Assembly (NCBI GenBank): GCA_030734395.1
Contig: JAUZTG010000020.1
Span: 372,001-436,000 of the forward strand
Reading direction: 5' to 3'
Length of the DNA: 64,000 nucleotides
DNA from: Sarocladium kiliense
Taxonomy: Eukaryota; Ascomycota; Sordariomycetes; Hypocreales; Sarocladiaceae
The position numbers and the translations under genes are program-made. A model generated the notes under the pieces. The model saw only the letters and a list, made by a program, of their open reading frames with translations, was not told the origin of the DNA and ran no database searches. How positions within the stretch are numbered: the stretch's first letter is position 1; every line of letters starts with the position of its first letter. Positions 1 to 12,327 of this stretch are shown in pieces.

Positions 1-2662
1 TGGATAGTCCGGAAGATAGTCGTAACGATGCGATCAATCTCGGCGCGCTCCGCGAAAGTGAAGCGCTCGAGGCCGACCTCCACATCGCGCTTCACACGTT
101 TAGGACGGTGCTCCGGGGTAGTGTTCGTATCAGCGGCGAAGGGCAGGGGAGCGGCGGGTGTGGAAGCCTCTTCCGCTGGTTTCGCCGCAGCTTCAGGCGC
201 ATGCGCAGGCGCATTCTCCATCGGCTTATCCTCGTCCGCAGGTTTCGGATCTTCGGCCTTCTCTGTCGGCTTGGGAGCTTCGGCGTCTGTTGAAGGAGCG
301 CCCTCAGTGGGAGCTGGTGCCTCACCATTGCTCTCCGTCTTCACTGCTTCTTGTGCACTCTCACCAGACACCCCGTTCGTCGTCTCCGGGGCTTTGACTT
401 CAGGCGCTTTAACTTCTGGAGCCTTGACTGGCTCAGGGATGACTTCCTCCATGACAATCTCCTCAAAGGCGAATGTGTTGTGAGTCCTCTTGGAGTTGGG
501 CAGCCGTACTGCCCTTGTTGGTGCAGCGTCGGCTTCTTTGTCCTTTGGTTTCCGTCCGCCCTTGGTCGCCTTCTCCTTCTCCTTCTTGGCGAGGAACTCC
601 TTGGTCTGACCGCTCGTAACGATACTAGCCACATCGAGCACGCCGTCATCCTCTCCGTTCGTTTCGCCGTTCTCTCCATCGTCGCCACCATCGATTTGGA
701 CATGTGGACGCGAGAGCTCTGCCTTCTTGAGCTCTGGTGACACAGAGTCGCCAGCAGCGGCAGCCGGTGCGGCGGTCTCTTTCGGAAGCTCCATCAGCGC
801 CTCCTCACCGGGGGCATAGGGAAGGACCTCGCAAATGTGGCTCTTCTTCAGCTGCTCCGCCATGTCGTGCGAGAACTGCTTGCTCTGCAGAAGCTGCATC
901 AATTTCCGCGTGAAAACCTCGCCACCGCTGATTTTCCGGTCGGGACCTGGCACTCCGAGGTCCATGTGGTTCACAACTCTGCCATCGTGAATTGCTGTAA
1001 CGTCTACCTTCTCGTAGCCGATATCGATAACGGTCATGTTGGGCCATTTGAGACCGTACTGGGTTGCAATGCCGCTGTGGATCATGCAGAGAGCCGGTGT
1101 CCGCGTGCGCTCGAAAATATATTGCGCGATAGCCTCGCAATCAGGTCGTGTCCATTGTGGAGCGGCCATCAACATGATTGGAGTGTTGTGATATGTCGTC
1201 GTCAGAAGTCCGTGAACGTGATCAAGGAACGCAAGGAAGGCATCCATGTTGACGATGCGACCACCTGCAAGAAACACCATATTGTTAGTCTCCCAGTCGC
1301 CAATTGACTCATCCCTAACCTATGGTCCATACCTTCAATTGGATACACTGCGCCCTTGTCCTCGTCTACATCCTCCACCCACTCCTCCTGCTCCTCACCA
1401 CCAACGATCTTGGTCCGCTTGTACGTATGATAGGGCCGCCACTCATTTCCATCGCGAAACATGCGCGTCGGAATTCGGTGTGCAGGCGGCGTCAACTCAC
1501 TACACCCAAGCTGCGCCATGGTCGTTCGGCTTCCCGGGCAGACGATGAGGATCTGCTCCTCGCGCCACTTGCCACCGCCGCTCGCCATGTTGCCGTTATA
1601 TCGCCGCGACGGCGAAGCCTCGTTCTGACGTGGTTGCGCTACGGGTCGAGGGTGACGCTGTTCTGCTGCTGTAGCTGCTCCCTTGGAATGCTCGGAGCGC
1701 GCAGTACGAAGCGACTGAGGGGGGTAGCGGATAGGCGGGTAGAATCGTTCAAGCTGCGATCGTGAGTAGGCCGGTGCAGTGTCGGAGTTGGTCGGTTTAC
1801 GCGAAACTTTGGTGCGAGGCTTTCTGGCGCTTCGGCGTCGTCGCGAAGTTGGTGTCGAGGACTGCGAATCTCTGCGCGACGCCGTTGGTGGTGTTGAGGC
1901 TGACGCGAGTGTGGCTGGGGGCGGCTGGGGTAGCTTGTACTGAGGTGTTGTGGCTGGTGCTGGTGCTGAAGTCACGTGGCTCCCATTCTGTAAAGCTTGG
2001 GTATGGCTTGTACCATTTCCCTGCCTTGCAACACCACGGCCATCATCTCGCTGAGTCTGAGAATACGGGGTCGGTCGCAAGTAGACATCCGAAACCACTC
2101 TCTGGTAACCCGCTTGCGGTTGAGGACGCTGCTCCTTCTCCTTCGGCCAGTACTGCCGCTTCATTACTTGCCAGTTCTGCCGCTGCAGCTGTTGCTCAAG
2201 TTGCTGCTGTTGAACAACTTTCTGGACTTCTTCCATTCCAGCAAAATCACATAAAGTAAGCTTCGTCTGTTTTGGGGGCCTACCCAGAGCCGTAGGCGGC
2301 TGTGTTCTCAGGATCGCCCGACTCAATGCGTCTTGAACGCCTGAGGCGTGTTGTGAAGGCCATGTGAAGCCACCAGATCCAGGATCATTCGACGTTGTAT
2401 TCTGTCCATGACCAGAGATCAAACTGGAATTCCCATGTGCCATAGAACTACCAGCGAGTATTCCAGGAGGCGTAGGTCTCAGGCCCGTCGGCTGACCGGT
2501 CGCACCGCGTTGGTGTTGTCCCTCGTAGGCGGTTGATTGAACAAGGAATTGCTGTTGCCCGTATGCAAGCCGAGTAAAGGTATCGGGCCTGTACTGTTCT
2601 CCCAGGTTCTGCTCGACAGGATCCTTCTCTTCGTGGCCCTCCCAGGCCTGCTCGAAGCTCAT
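1..2662 (-). CDS. ARP9: Actin-related protein 9-like chromatin-remodelling subunit, 3' end missing, with long N-terminal extension
   Basis: Coding exons are 2662-1333 and 1264 to beyond position 1. The intron at 1332-1265 has donor GTATGG, branch site CTAAC and end TTGCAG. The actin-fold part begins at an internal ATG at 1588 and continues with QILIVCPGSRTTMAQLG and, after the intron, GGRIVNMDAFLAFLDHV, TVIDIGYEKVDVTAIHDG and KISGGEVFTRKLM. This is the pattern of fungal Arp9, the degenerate actin of SWI/SNF and RSC-type remodellers in the nucleus. A charged low-complexity insert (about positions 780-130, with a three-fold VKAPE repeat) splits the actin fold; the fold resumes near GLERFTFAERAEIDRI at the left edge. 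Upstream of 1588 the same frame stays open to 2662, giving about 358 extra residues rich in Q, P, S, T and R. Whether that part is translated with Arp9 is unclear; a separate gene or a 5' leader is possible. The family call is firm; the start is not. Confidence 0.82.
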
Positions 2663-3697
2663 GACTTCCTCTTCTGTCCCAGCTCATCCGAATGTGCGCA
2701 TATAAGACTCCCGCGTATTCACTGGAGCGTAAGCCACGATGACTTTTCCGGAGAGGCTGGATCAACAAATGTACCAGTAAGACCTGCAAGGCCGTTTCCC
2801 GTGTGACATGAACGGCAGACTGCTGAGACGCAACGGATAAAGGCAGGATGAGCCGTTGTGAGATGTATGATCAGGGCGTCCGATGGTGTAACAAGGGTAA
2901 GCAACAGAAGTCAGTCAAGCAAAGCGTTCGCGAGCTAGCAGGAGAGGAATTGTAGAAACGTAAACGAAGAGTATGGAAGAAGAGGGTTTCTCATTTCATA
3001 TTGTGTTGATGACCGGCCAGCCAACGCAAGCTGCAGCTTAAGACCTAGCTTGCCAGCTTCCCAGCTGCGAACAGCTGATCAGGCACCTTGCAGCTGCACA
3101 ACCACTTCCACAAGTCTTCTACGGGCTTCTGTCGAATCTCCGTTGCTGTGCGTCAATGTTCCAAAGCGTCAATCGTGTGACCGATGACCTGCGATAGGCG
3201 TCGGGCACGGCAAGACAGGCACAAGCAGGCTGCCAAGAAAGCAAATATTGGAAAGATCTTCATGAATTAGTCGCCGCCCCTTCTACACGGGTTCAGCTTG
3301 TATAAGTATCTTCATAGTGCTCGTAAAATGCCATCATTGGGTGCGCCCACCCATGCTCCATAGCATACCGCATTTCCATGCCAGTTCACTCGTAAGCTCC
3401 AAGTATGCGGTTCCACGTCGTACAAGGCCGTGCTCAAGAATAAATGCCGACTAGCTTCCCCTTCTGTTGCAACGCAATTATATGATAATGATGGTGTCAT
3501 CAAGGGATGGGTTCTCCTGTGGACTTTCCCGAATGTCATGTGCGCCGACCCGAAATGTTTGTTGCTTGACAACCATGGCCACAGAAGCCAACGCCAGTGC
3601 GTAAATCAATCAAAGATGCCCCGTGTGCCCGGGGTTATGTATGTCAAGAGCTCAGGTGAGCGAATGCATGTCATGTGCAACTTCACTGCATTTTCCT
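2663..3697. other. Intergenic, tail-to-head between ARP9-like and SYLF genes
   Basis: No supportable gene. It should hold the promoter of the ARP9-like gene (towards 2.7-3.1 kb, with CAGCTG and GCAGCTGC words near 3010-3100) and the 3' untranslated region of the SYLF gene (towards 3.7 kb). The short open frames here have no family resemblance. Confidence 0.5.
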
Positions 3698-6272
3698 TCA
3701 GTTTGCAATCGTCGACAATGGGATTCTAGCTGCAACAAATGCCTCTTCGTCTGGCTTGTCATCAGCTTGAGTCGTCTTCTTTGGCGTATCATCTACCGCT
3801 GCCTCGCCAATAGTGGAGAAGGGCCGTTCAGACGTAGGCGTGGTTACTGAAGATGCATCCATGCTTTCGCGGCCCTCGATAGGTCCTGTGAAGATTGAAG
3901 AGGTATGCTTCACGCCCGACACGGATCCAGTCGTGTCAGTGGATGTTCGGCTATGAGCAACGGAATTTCCCTCATCTCCATCGAGTCTATTGCGGTCATC
4001 ATCGGATTGTAGTGATTTATCGTTGTTTGCTCCCTCACGGGTCTCAGTAATAGAAGCATCGGTCTGAACGGCTGTGGCTGCCACTTTAGCTGATGCCGAC
4101 TCCGTCTCGGAAGGTGAAGTCTCGGTCAAGTCTGAAGCAGTGCGGTCATCAAGCTGCTGTGCCGGTTCCTTGGCTCGCGGCGTTTCCAAGTCGTCCTCCG
4201 GCTTCTGGTCACGTGTGTCATCTGTCGGTACCTCCAAGCGTATGCTCTCCTTTTGTGGGATGTCTTCATTCGTCTGAGAGTCGTCTTTGGCATCGTCTCC
4301 AAATTCCTGTCGGAGTGGACTACGAAGACCGGAGACTTCGCCACCCATATCGTTATTGCCCAGGCGAGACCGACGACCAGGGTTCCTTGCTGGCAAGGGA
4401 GGTGGCAATCGTTTGGGAATTGTGACCATGCTTCCCTTGGCTTGCATCACGCGAGATGCGACCTGCTGTGTCCGCGCCGGCTGAACTGCAGCCACTTCAA
4501 ACACTACAGGCTCCTCTTCATCGCTGAAATCCTCATCGCCGTCGGTCTCATCGAGCTCATCAGAATCGCTGTCCTTGTCGTAGACGCTCGAAGCTTTGGA
4601 GGCCTTGTCGGCATCATCCTCACCCTTTTTGGGCCGCAGCTTCGTGGCGTCAAGATCAGCGCTGGTAGCACTGTGAATCGATGGGGGGCTGCTGATATGC
4701 TTCAATGCGGTCGTGTCCACCGCTGTGTAGTCGATAGCCTCTTCTTCTTCTTTCACTTCCGGGATCCGATCAACTTGCTCAGTCGACTTTGGCACGCCAT
4801 TACCTTCGCTCTGTACTGGGCTAGGTGTAGTCTCAGGGGTGGGTTCAGGTGTCTGAGTACCAGCGTCTGTCACCTGGCTTTTGACGGTATGCGTGGACAT
4901 ATAACTGCCGCGATTGCTCCTAGATAGGAAGGTGTCGACGCTCTGGCGAGGGAATTTGGATACTGTTGGACTGCTTATACTGGAGTTGAAGTTCAACTGG
5001 CTGCTCGTTGGGCGCACGCGGCTGCCCGCCTCCCTAATCTCGAGCCCTGCCATTTCCAGAGCCAAGACACCGAATGGGTCGGGGTCTTGTGCATCAGGGA
5101 CGCCGAATGAGACCCCTGAGCTTGCAGACTTGGATTTTGGCGATGCTATCAGCGCATCTCCCGGAGCAGATGTTGCCGATATCCTGCTTATGATGGAGGC
5201 ATCGTAGTCCGTCCTGCCCTCAGCCATCTTAATGACCTCGAAAAGGGGTTTCGTCTCCTCAACATAGCGGCCGACGTTGCCTGCAAGGATGTCCATTTGG
5301 GATACTTCAGAGCCGTAGAAACGCTCGTTCTCATTGGCTCGCTCCGTCAGGATGCAGCCTGTCAGGTTGACGTTCTGGTGTTGGCCACGGGCTTTAAGGT
5401 AGGTGAGGACGGTAGCACCAGGATCCGTCCACTTGAAATCAGAGTCCTCGGAATCGAAAGCCACGGACTGCCCAGAGGCAAGGCCCACGTCCTCGCCAAG
5501 AGTCACCCGTGGTCTGATAATTGCTTCGAGGGCCGCGAGATCACTAACAACGAGTATGCAGTCATAGATATCAACACCAATGACGAAACTGAGAGTTGGT
5601 GTATGAAGCATGATGCCAGATGGTGGTGACCAAGTGCCGTCAGACTTTCTTGCAATCAGAATGCCCGAACCACCGGAGCCGGTCATCCAGAGACCGCTCC
5701 GCATGCAGGTAAAGACGGCAATGCCTGCTGCGTTTTGAATTATCCTTCGTGGGATCTTCTTCATGACTTTGGTGGGAGTTCTCGGTTCTTCGATACTCGG
5801 AGAGGGCGATGCAGATTCGGGGCTTAAAGGGGCTAGGTATCCATCGCCTGGACGCGCAAGTCAGTAGTGGTCTCTTTTGTTCGATAGCTTGAGTTGGAAC
5901 TCGTGTAGTTCCTGGAAAAGTTGTGCTGCTTGGGGGAGAAGTCTCAGACGTACAGCAGAAGGATTTGAGGATGCGCGCAGCCTTGTCGCACTCCTCATCG
6001 AGAGTCGCGGGCCAAAAGGCCTCGCGTTGAATGCGCGCATTGCTGTTGACTGATGCTATGCTCAGCTTCGCAGGCCTTTGAGACAAATTCGCGCCGCCAT
6101 TCAGACCACTGGTGCTGGCGGTACTGTTCCTACTGGAGGAGCGGTTCGGCCAGCCGAAGAGGCCGCCGCCACCACCACCACTTCCACCTCCAGAGGCTGT
6201 GGAAGATGCGCCAGCGGAAGCGTTCGAATTCCTCTTCTCCCAGGTGGGGAGGAAGGCAGAAACGCGCTGCAT
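3698..6272 (-). CDS. SYLF (DUF500/Ysc84-type) lipid- or actin-binding domain protein with long acidic tail
   Basis: Two exons, 6272-5954 and 5847-3698, encode 822 residues; the 106-nt intron has donor GTACGT and branch site TACTGAC. Residues 1-75 are Ser/Gly rich with a poly-Gly run. The SYLF domain follows (about residues 85-290), recognised by DEECDKAARILKSF, KKIPRRIIQNAAGIAVF, SGLWMTGSGGSGILIARK and RPRVTLGEDVGLASGQSV. SYLF domains bind phosphoinositides, and in yeast Ysc84/Lsb3 also actin at endocytic sites. No SH3 domain is present, unlike Ysc84. The last roughly 500 residues are a disordered acidic and Ser/Thr-rich tail with the stretch DSDELDETDGDEDFSDEEEP. Placement in the endosomal or cortical actin system is inference from the domain. 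Confidence 0.88.
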
Positions 6273-9200
6273 GGCTGGCTAGATGTGACGAACAGTCTCG
6301 AAATCGGGGCGTAGCTGGCCGGCAGGCGGTTGGAGGAGGACGGGGAAGGTCCTTTGTCCTCCTAGGATGTTCAAGGCCGGGGCCGCATCAAAGTCGAGGT
6401 TTTCCGGCGCAATGGGGGAACAGGTCGCAAAGAAGTGAATGGACGATGGAAGCAGTTAAAGGCAGAAGCGAGGGACTCGTTGTCAAGGAGGCAACGGCCA
6501 AACCAGGCTTGGATCCGAAGGGATTGGGAAGGTGTCAGGCTGGAGCGACAAGAGATCGGCAGTCGAGGAAAGGCCGATGATGCGAGGAATTGGGGGCGGG
6601 TGGACACTTTGAAGCGCAATGGACTGAGTGACTGCAGGGCAGTGGAGGAGTAATCGGACTGGGGCTAGGCGCTATATCAGACAGGGTTTGTGAGCGGCAT
6701 GCATGTGGTGTGGCTGTTTGCGTTCGGTAGTCCGTAGGCCTGATGGACGATGAAAGTGGCGAAGGCAATTATATAGAGAGACAGAGATGCAGGGTGATGA
6801 AGAGCGTCGAGCTTGGAAGTCGTGATTGTGAATGAAGAAAGTGTCGAGACTCGAGACAGGGGACGGAGGAGAAGAGAGGAGAGACCAACCTGAACCTAGA
6901 GGAAGAAGGAAAGACACAGTCAGTGACAAAGGCACGACGAGCAGAGCGAGGCACAGTCGGGTCAGGTTAGGTTCGATTCAAGAAAGGCACACGCCAGCTA
7001 GGCACTACTCGTACCTTAGCTCCACCGAGACAAGCCACCGGAACGCAAGCCGGGGTGTGTTGCAATAGAAAGTGCAGCGGATACCGCTGTCAGGGCGGGT
7101 GACGTGGGCCTGTATGAGATTGGCGTCGCGATGCACGTTGAGATGGTCGATGGTGGAGGTGGTGGTGGCAGTCTATCTGACTCATTGATCAATTCTGTGG
7201 AAGAGGAGGAGGAGGAGGAGGAGGATGGAGTGAGAGATGATGGATGCAAGCGACAGACGAGAGGTGTTGTACTGTAGCAGTGCTACTGCCTACTGTAAGT
7301 GCTCCAAATTCCAGTGAACAGCGCACCTGATCAGCTGGAGTGCAGCTGGATGCAGCCCCAGTGCTGTAGTTAGTCCGTGCCTCGTGGCGGTGGATTTTGG
7401 GGGGCGTGCACCACTGAACGGTCGTTGTCACCAGCACTCACGCTTACTCAGGCAGTCACTGACACTGACGTGCATGGCTGGCAACGGCAAAAAAGAGGGG
7501 ACAGTGCAGGACAGGACAGTAGCAGTCCGTGGGTGTGTTTTGTGTTGTGTGCTCAGCTGCCAGTGTCCCTGATCAAGTGGTGTAATCCTCCGCCGAGGAA
7601 GTGACCCCGTGGATATCGTGGATGTGACTTTTGTATCAGATGGGTCACCGTCAGGAACCGTCAGGGTCACTAACAAGCCTTGAGATATGCTGTCCTGGCC
7701 CATCTGTTACCCATTTCCCCATCCGTTCCTCACGCCGACTAACACGCACGCGTCCCAGGCGCTGCCCCTGATTGAGGGTCCCTCACTTTACCTTTGGAAT
7801 GTTGCCTTTCCCACCACTGTCTCAGCCACGCTTGCGTGCGACACAGAAAACTCTTCACAGCTTTTCGCCTTGACAAGATCAGAGAAAGAAAGGACTCGTC
7901 ACGCCAGCATCGTCAACTTGAGACGTCAATGTCTATTCCCCATACACTCGCGACTTGAGAGACTTTCCTGGGTCCTGGAGACAGGTACCTTACAGCAGAT
8001 AGACACGGCACGGCACATGGATGCATGCTCCATACAGCCTCCCAGACGATGCAAATGAGCTTCTCCATCCGGCTACCGTTTCCTGTTGGTCGAATCCGGA
8101 AACCATCGTCTGTGTGTCCGGACCCGTCCCTCGTCGCTTGCCCACTTGTTCCTCAACGCGACTCGGCGCATGCACATGATACGTGATAATGGACCCTTTT
8201 GACCAGTATTATGGTAGCTATGTCTAACGTAGCCTCTGTGTTCCTAGTAAAGGACGGGCCAGAAGATCGCCTCATCCGCGTGATACTGACGCCTCACTCA
8301 ACCCGAAACCAGGAATCAGCCTCGACTCAACCACAAGCAAGACCATTAGCACATGGCGAGGAACCGAGAACATCCATCCATCATCACGGCACACTCAAGC
8401 ACAACGGAAACAGTTTTCAACGCCTTTTGTTCTCGCAATGAGCCGTTTCCAGTCCCTCTTGCAGCACTTAGTGCCCCTCTCATATCACTGTCCAACCCCA
8501 TTTACTTCTTTCTCCATCCCGAAATCCACCTCCAATTCCCCTCCCTTGCATCGCAAGAATCACTCCATCCTCCAGGCGAAACGATACTCCCAATCTCGCC
8601 TGGGACCACCAGCACCTCACATGTCCAATTACTCGCTCCTTTTCTCAGATTGTCCTTGACTCTACTGCTCATGGACACACAAATGTGGAAGTGTCCCTGG
8701 CCCCCATCCCCCATCTTGGTCTTGTGTTCCAGGGATCACCCAGGTTCCGGGTTCCAACCGCAGCTGCCCCTCATGGTCACAACAGAACGGGGACAAAAAG
8801 AAATCTCCCGGGAGGCGTATCTGTGCAACACGGGAGTCTGATCAATTTCGTTTCCTTGTAACAGGATGAGATAATTCAGGGGCCACAGATATCTAACCCA
8901 AAATGTCATCCTATGAACAACTGTAGCGCAAGTAAGGCGCAGCAAAGTCGCCTAACAATACATAGCATGCCGCCTCGAGAGAAAACATGGGAGATGGTCC
9001 TTGGACAACCTTGATTGCACCCAGTTATCAAGCCTCCAATTCGTTTGGAAGGCAAAGGGCTCACATCTGTAACAAGTCCAGAGAAGGAAAGTACCATCTG
9101 AGCTGCAAAGAGGTCTCCCTGAAGGAGCCGAATGCCTCAAAAGTACTGGGAACTTAATGCTCTATGTTATCTCGCAACGAGGCACTTGAATATTGAGCTA

Positions 9201-10004
9201 TTGACCCGTGAGGCGTCACAAGCCCCGGTAGGGCCAGCTTGAGCGCCATTGACCATCGCCAAAAACCGTAGTACAAGAATGTAGCTCTGATTCCCCACCT
9301 CTCTTACTATCCATATCCCCTTCAGGTCTCGCCCCGACATCATGAGGTTGAGGGGGCTGGCTGTTGAACTCTCGTAGCAACCTCAGTGAGGGGGAAGAAT
9401 TGCTGCGAGGTGGGCTAACCTCGTTCAATAAGCTCGTTATCACGGTGGCCGATTCATGCCCATGTTGCTCAATGCTTGACGGAGGAATCGTAATCTCCTA
9501 CCACTTGCCACACACAGTCTTGGAGTTTCTGAAACTGAACACAAGCTCATATAAGTTGGTGGCCTATACACCTTTCGAAGATCTTTATCCTGCATACGCG
9601 TGGGAGGAATAGCAGCCAACCAAGCCATGTACATGTAGATTCTCACAAAATGGCAATCTGTGTCTGGTTCTGAAGGTGGCAATGCTAAAGTTGAGGTTCA
9701 AAGATAGACCTGGGCTGCTTGAGAATGACAAGGTCAGTCTCGTGGCAGCTTCGCACTGTGATTTACTAATGACCACAGAACAGGGTGGAGAGGGCGGGCA
9801 GTATTACAGCTAGAAGGAGTGTTTAACGGGGATGGTATGGTCGGCTGGTGAAGTACAGCGAAACTCATTTGAGAAGTTCATTCATATCCTGCTGAACCTG
9901 ATGTACGCTCTATCAATCCGATGCCCTGGTGTCGCTTCTATGCAGAATCATTGATGCCCTTCAACTCCAAGATGTATACCACCCCTGCTAGAATCCTGCC
10001 GAGC
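6273..10004. other. 3.7 kb gene-poor region
   Basis: From 6273 to about 7450 the minus strand is pyrimidine-rich with CT tracts and a (GAG)n run, as expected for the promoter and leader of the SYLF gene. From about 7450 to 9900 I see only short, composition-driven open frames (for example one of 162 codons at 8353) with no domain, no intron pattern and no family resemblance. Part near 9.9 kb is probably the 3' untranslated region of the F-box gene. Confidence 0.5.
7203..7225. repeat. (GAG)n trinucleotide microsatellite
   Basis: About eight uninterrupted GAG/AGG units in the non-coding leader region upstream of the SYLF gene. The other strand reads as a CTC pyrimidine tract. Confidence 0.9.
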
Positions 10005-11386
10005 TCAGTCGACGAGATCCTCGGGGTTGAACATCGCCGCAGCATCACCCTCGAGCATCACCTCGTACTCGATATCGTCCAGCAGCGGCGACATACCCTT
10101 GTCCCACGGCAAGTCGGGGTAAGTCCCTCCCTCAAGGAGCCAGGTCTCGATCGTCTTGCTCGGCACATCCCAGACCTCAGGAGGAACATTCTTATGCCGG
10201 GGGTCGTCCTCATGGATGAAAACTAGGCTCGAACCTCGCTGGTGTGTGAAGGTGCCACGGACACTGACCGATCTCAGCTTTGTGACTTCGCGGCGAATCT
10301 GTTTGAAGATGTCGTCCCAGGTATTGACGCCCGGCATGCCGTCCTCTGCTACGATGGCCGTGGCCCCTATGAGGTGCAGCTCCTCCATTGTTGAAGCGTG
10401 CCGGGTGATGAACTTGGAGAAACTGTCAAGTGAAAACTCTACACAGCTCAGATTCAAGTTACGGAGGTATTTGAGGTGTGTGTTCGGTAAGAACTCAGGA
10501 TCGAGGTGTATTCGATCGCTTCCGATGAACTAAAAAGACAGTGTTAGATCGTGCTTGATATGTTGCTCTCAACTTCACTCACCTGCAGGCAAAGGCTAGT
10601 GAGATTCGTCATGTGACTTAGAAGAAACTCAAGTCGGTCCGCCAGAAAGAGTTCAGCAATCGCCTCGATGTGAAAGTGTTGTAATGATTCGAAGAGTCTC
10701 TTCGGCAGTGGTGCGTCTGTGGGGAGCGCAAGGTCATGCAATACCATCGGCTCGATGCACAGGCTTGCAAGCGGTACATCGATCTTCCACAGCGTGTTCA
10801 GCGTCAGCTGCTGAATGTCCAACATGGTGTCTCTCGTAAGATCCACCGATGCGTCAGGGTCAAAGATTCGTTCAACTTTGGGGTCCTTCCACGGGCATCG
10901 CGTCCACGTCAAACACACTTCTGCCAGTGCCGGCAAGTTCGCCAGCGCAGCACCGAACAGCTCCAGCCTGAACGGTCCATTGCGCTTCGCCTCCTGTTGT
11001 GTCTCGTAGTAACGTGCCCAGTCCTTTTTGAGCATGTCTTGCCAGTCGGAAGTAGTGAAGTTGTAGTACTGAGCATCATCGTAGTTCAACCGCTCTGTGA
11101 GCCGGCTGAAATAGAAGTCCACCGAGCGGATTCGACCAGCACACTCGGGAATCCGAGAGAGCTCCAGTAATCTGCCAGCATCATTCTTCCATGGCACGCC
11201 GTCGAAAGTTGCCAGAGCCAGCAGCGGCCGGGTGGTGGTCGCAAGTGTCTTTGATGTCAAACGGAGATTTCTGAAGTCTTGGACAGGCAAGATCTCAGCA
11301 ATCGATGCCACCAGCTCTGCCGGTAGCGTATCAAGCCTGAGATGCGTTTGTTGCTCAGGCATCTGGGTAGGGTCGGCGTTGCGCAA
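10005..11386 (-). CDS. F-box domain protein, substrate unknown
   Basis: Two exons, 11386-10583 and 10529-10005, encode 442 residues. The 53-nt intron begins GTGAGT, ends TTTTTAG and is phase 0. An F-box lies at about residues 16-55 (LDTLPAELVASIAEILPVQD followed by FRNLRLTSKTLATTTRPLL), which would dock to Skp1 in an SCF ubiquitin ligase. The rest is a leucine-rich helical region with spaced Leu motifs (LTSLCLQ, YLRNLNLSCVEFSL, TMEELHLIGA) typical of the irregular leucine-rich repeats in fungal F-box proteins; this part would bind the substrate. Fungi carry dozens of such proteins, mostly uncharacterised, so no specific target can be named. The start follows the first in-frame ATG; a second Met lies eight codons downstream. 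Confidence 0.82.
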
Positions 11387-12327
11387 TCTCTTGGATCAAG
11401 GTCGGGATCTCAGGCAGGTGATCTTCGAGAGACGACGCCTCAATACTAGAGGGGCGAAGGATCCGAAAAGGCGTGATGTGATGTGATGTAGTAAGAATCA
11501 CCGTCAAGATGATGCAGATTCGCAAGGTATGTGAGTGAGGAGAGATGATCGTAGGTGAGAGCCGATGGTGGTCCAGGTCATTTGACGGCGGCGGTTTTCT
11601 GCGGGCGAGGGTCTCTTCTCGTAGGACAGTGCGAACTGCGTCTTTGAGGACAATTGACCCGACCATCAGTTGCACATCAAGGTTCCCGCCGCACCTCGAA
11701 TTGCAACCCATCACCCAACCCCGGAAGCCCGTAGTGAGAGAATTGCAGATGCAATAAGATCGGTACTTCTGTGTATGCCATGGGCACTGCAGGGAGTCTC
11801 TACTACTCCAGACATCTGCTACTTCCAGCAGTGTTCCACGCCTGCTGTGGCTGTGACCTACTACTTCGGCTTCGGCTTGATGTTCTTAATATATGGATGA
11901 TACGTATCGTTAGCCAATAGTCTCCTTGAATAAGAGCTACCACTGAATTGTCAAAATACCTAAGTTCAGATTGAACTCGATTTACCTACACTAGGTAACA
12001 CTATATATGTAATGGAGCGTGGCATGCTCATACAGTGCACATCAGCCTACGATTGCCGACACACTGTGCCGGGACCCCCATCTGACCTCCACGACCGACC
12101 ACACCAGTCATGCAAGGCTGCGCTTTTCAAGTCTACCCTCGCTCCACATGGCATCCTGAACATCCATCGTTCATCATCCCAAGATCAAGGCCCAGCCTCA
12201 ACTCACAATCGTGAGTCTGCCCCATCGCATACATCGTTGCTCGACCCCCAGCTGACAATCTTGACGCAGCGTCTGGAAGGAATATGTAACCGCCGCTCCA
12301 GCCTATCCCTGACACCATACAGCCACC
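11387..12327. other. Divergent intergenic region between F-box gene and small membrane protein gene
   Basis: No gene seen. It separates two divergently transcribed genes and presumably holds both promoters. The stretch at about 11,880-12,020 is clearly more AT-rich than its surroundings, which could mark a nucleosome-depleted or terminator-like segment. Confidence 0.45.

Noticed and set aside
4253..4927. 224-aa plus-strand open frame
   Set aside because: Antisense to the disordered tail of the SYLF gene, no family resemblance.
8353..8841. 162-aa plus-strand open frame in the 6-10 kb gap
   Set aside because: Pro/Leu/Ser-rich from C/T composition, no domain, no neighbouring exon pattern.
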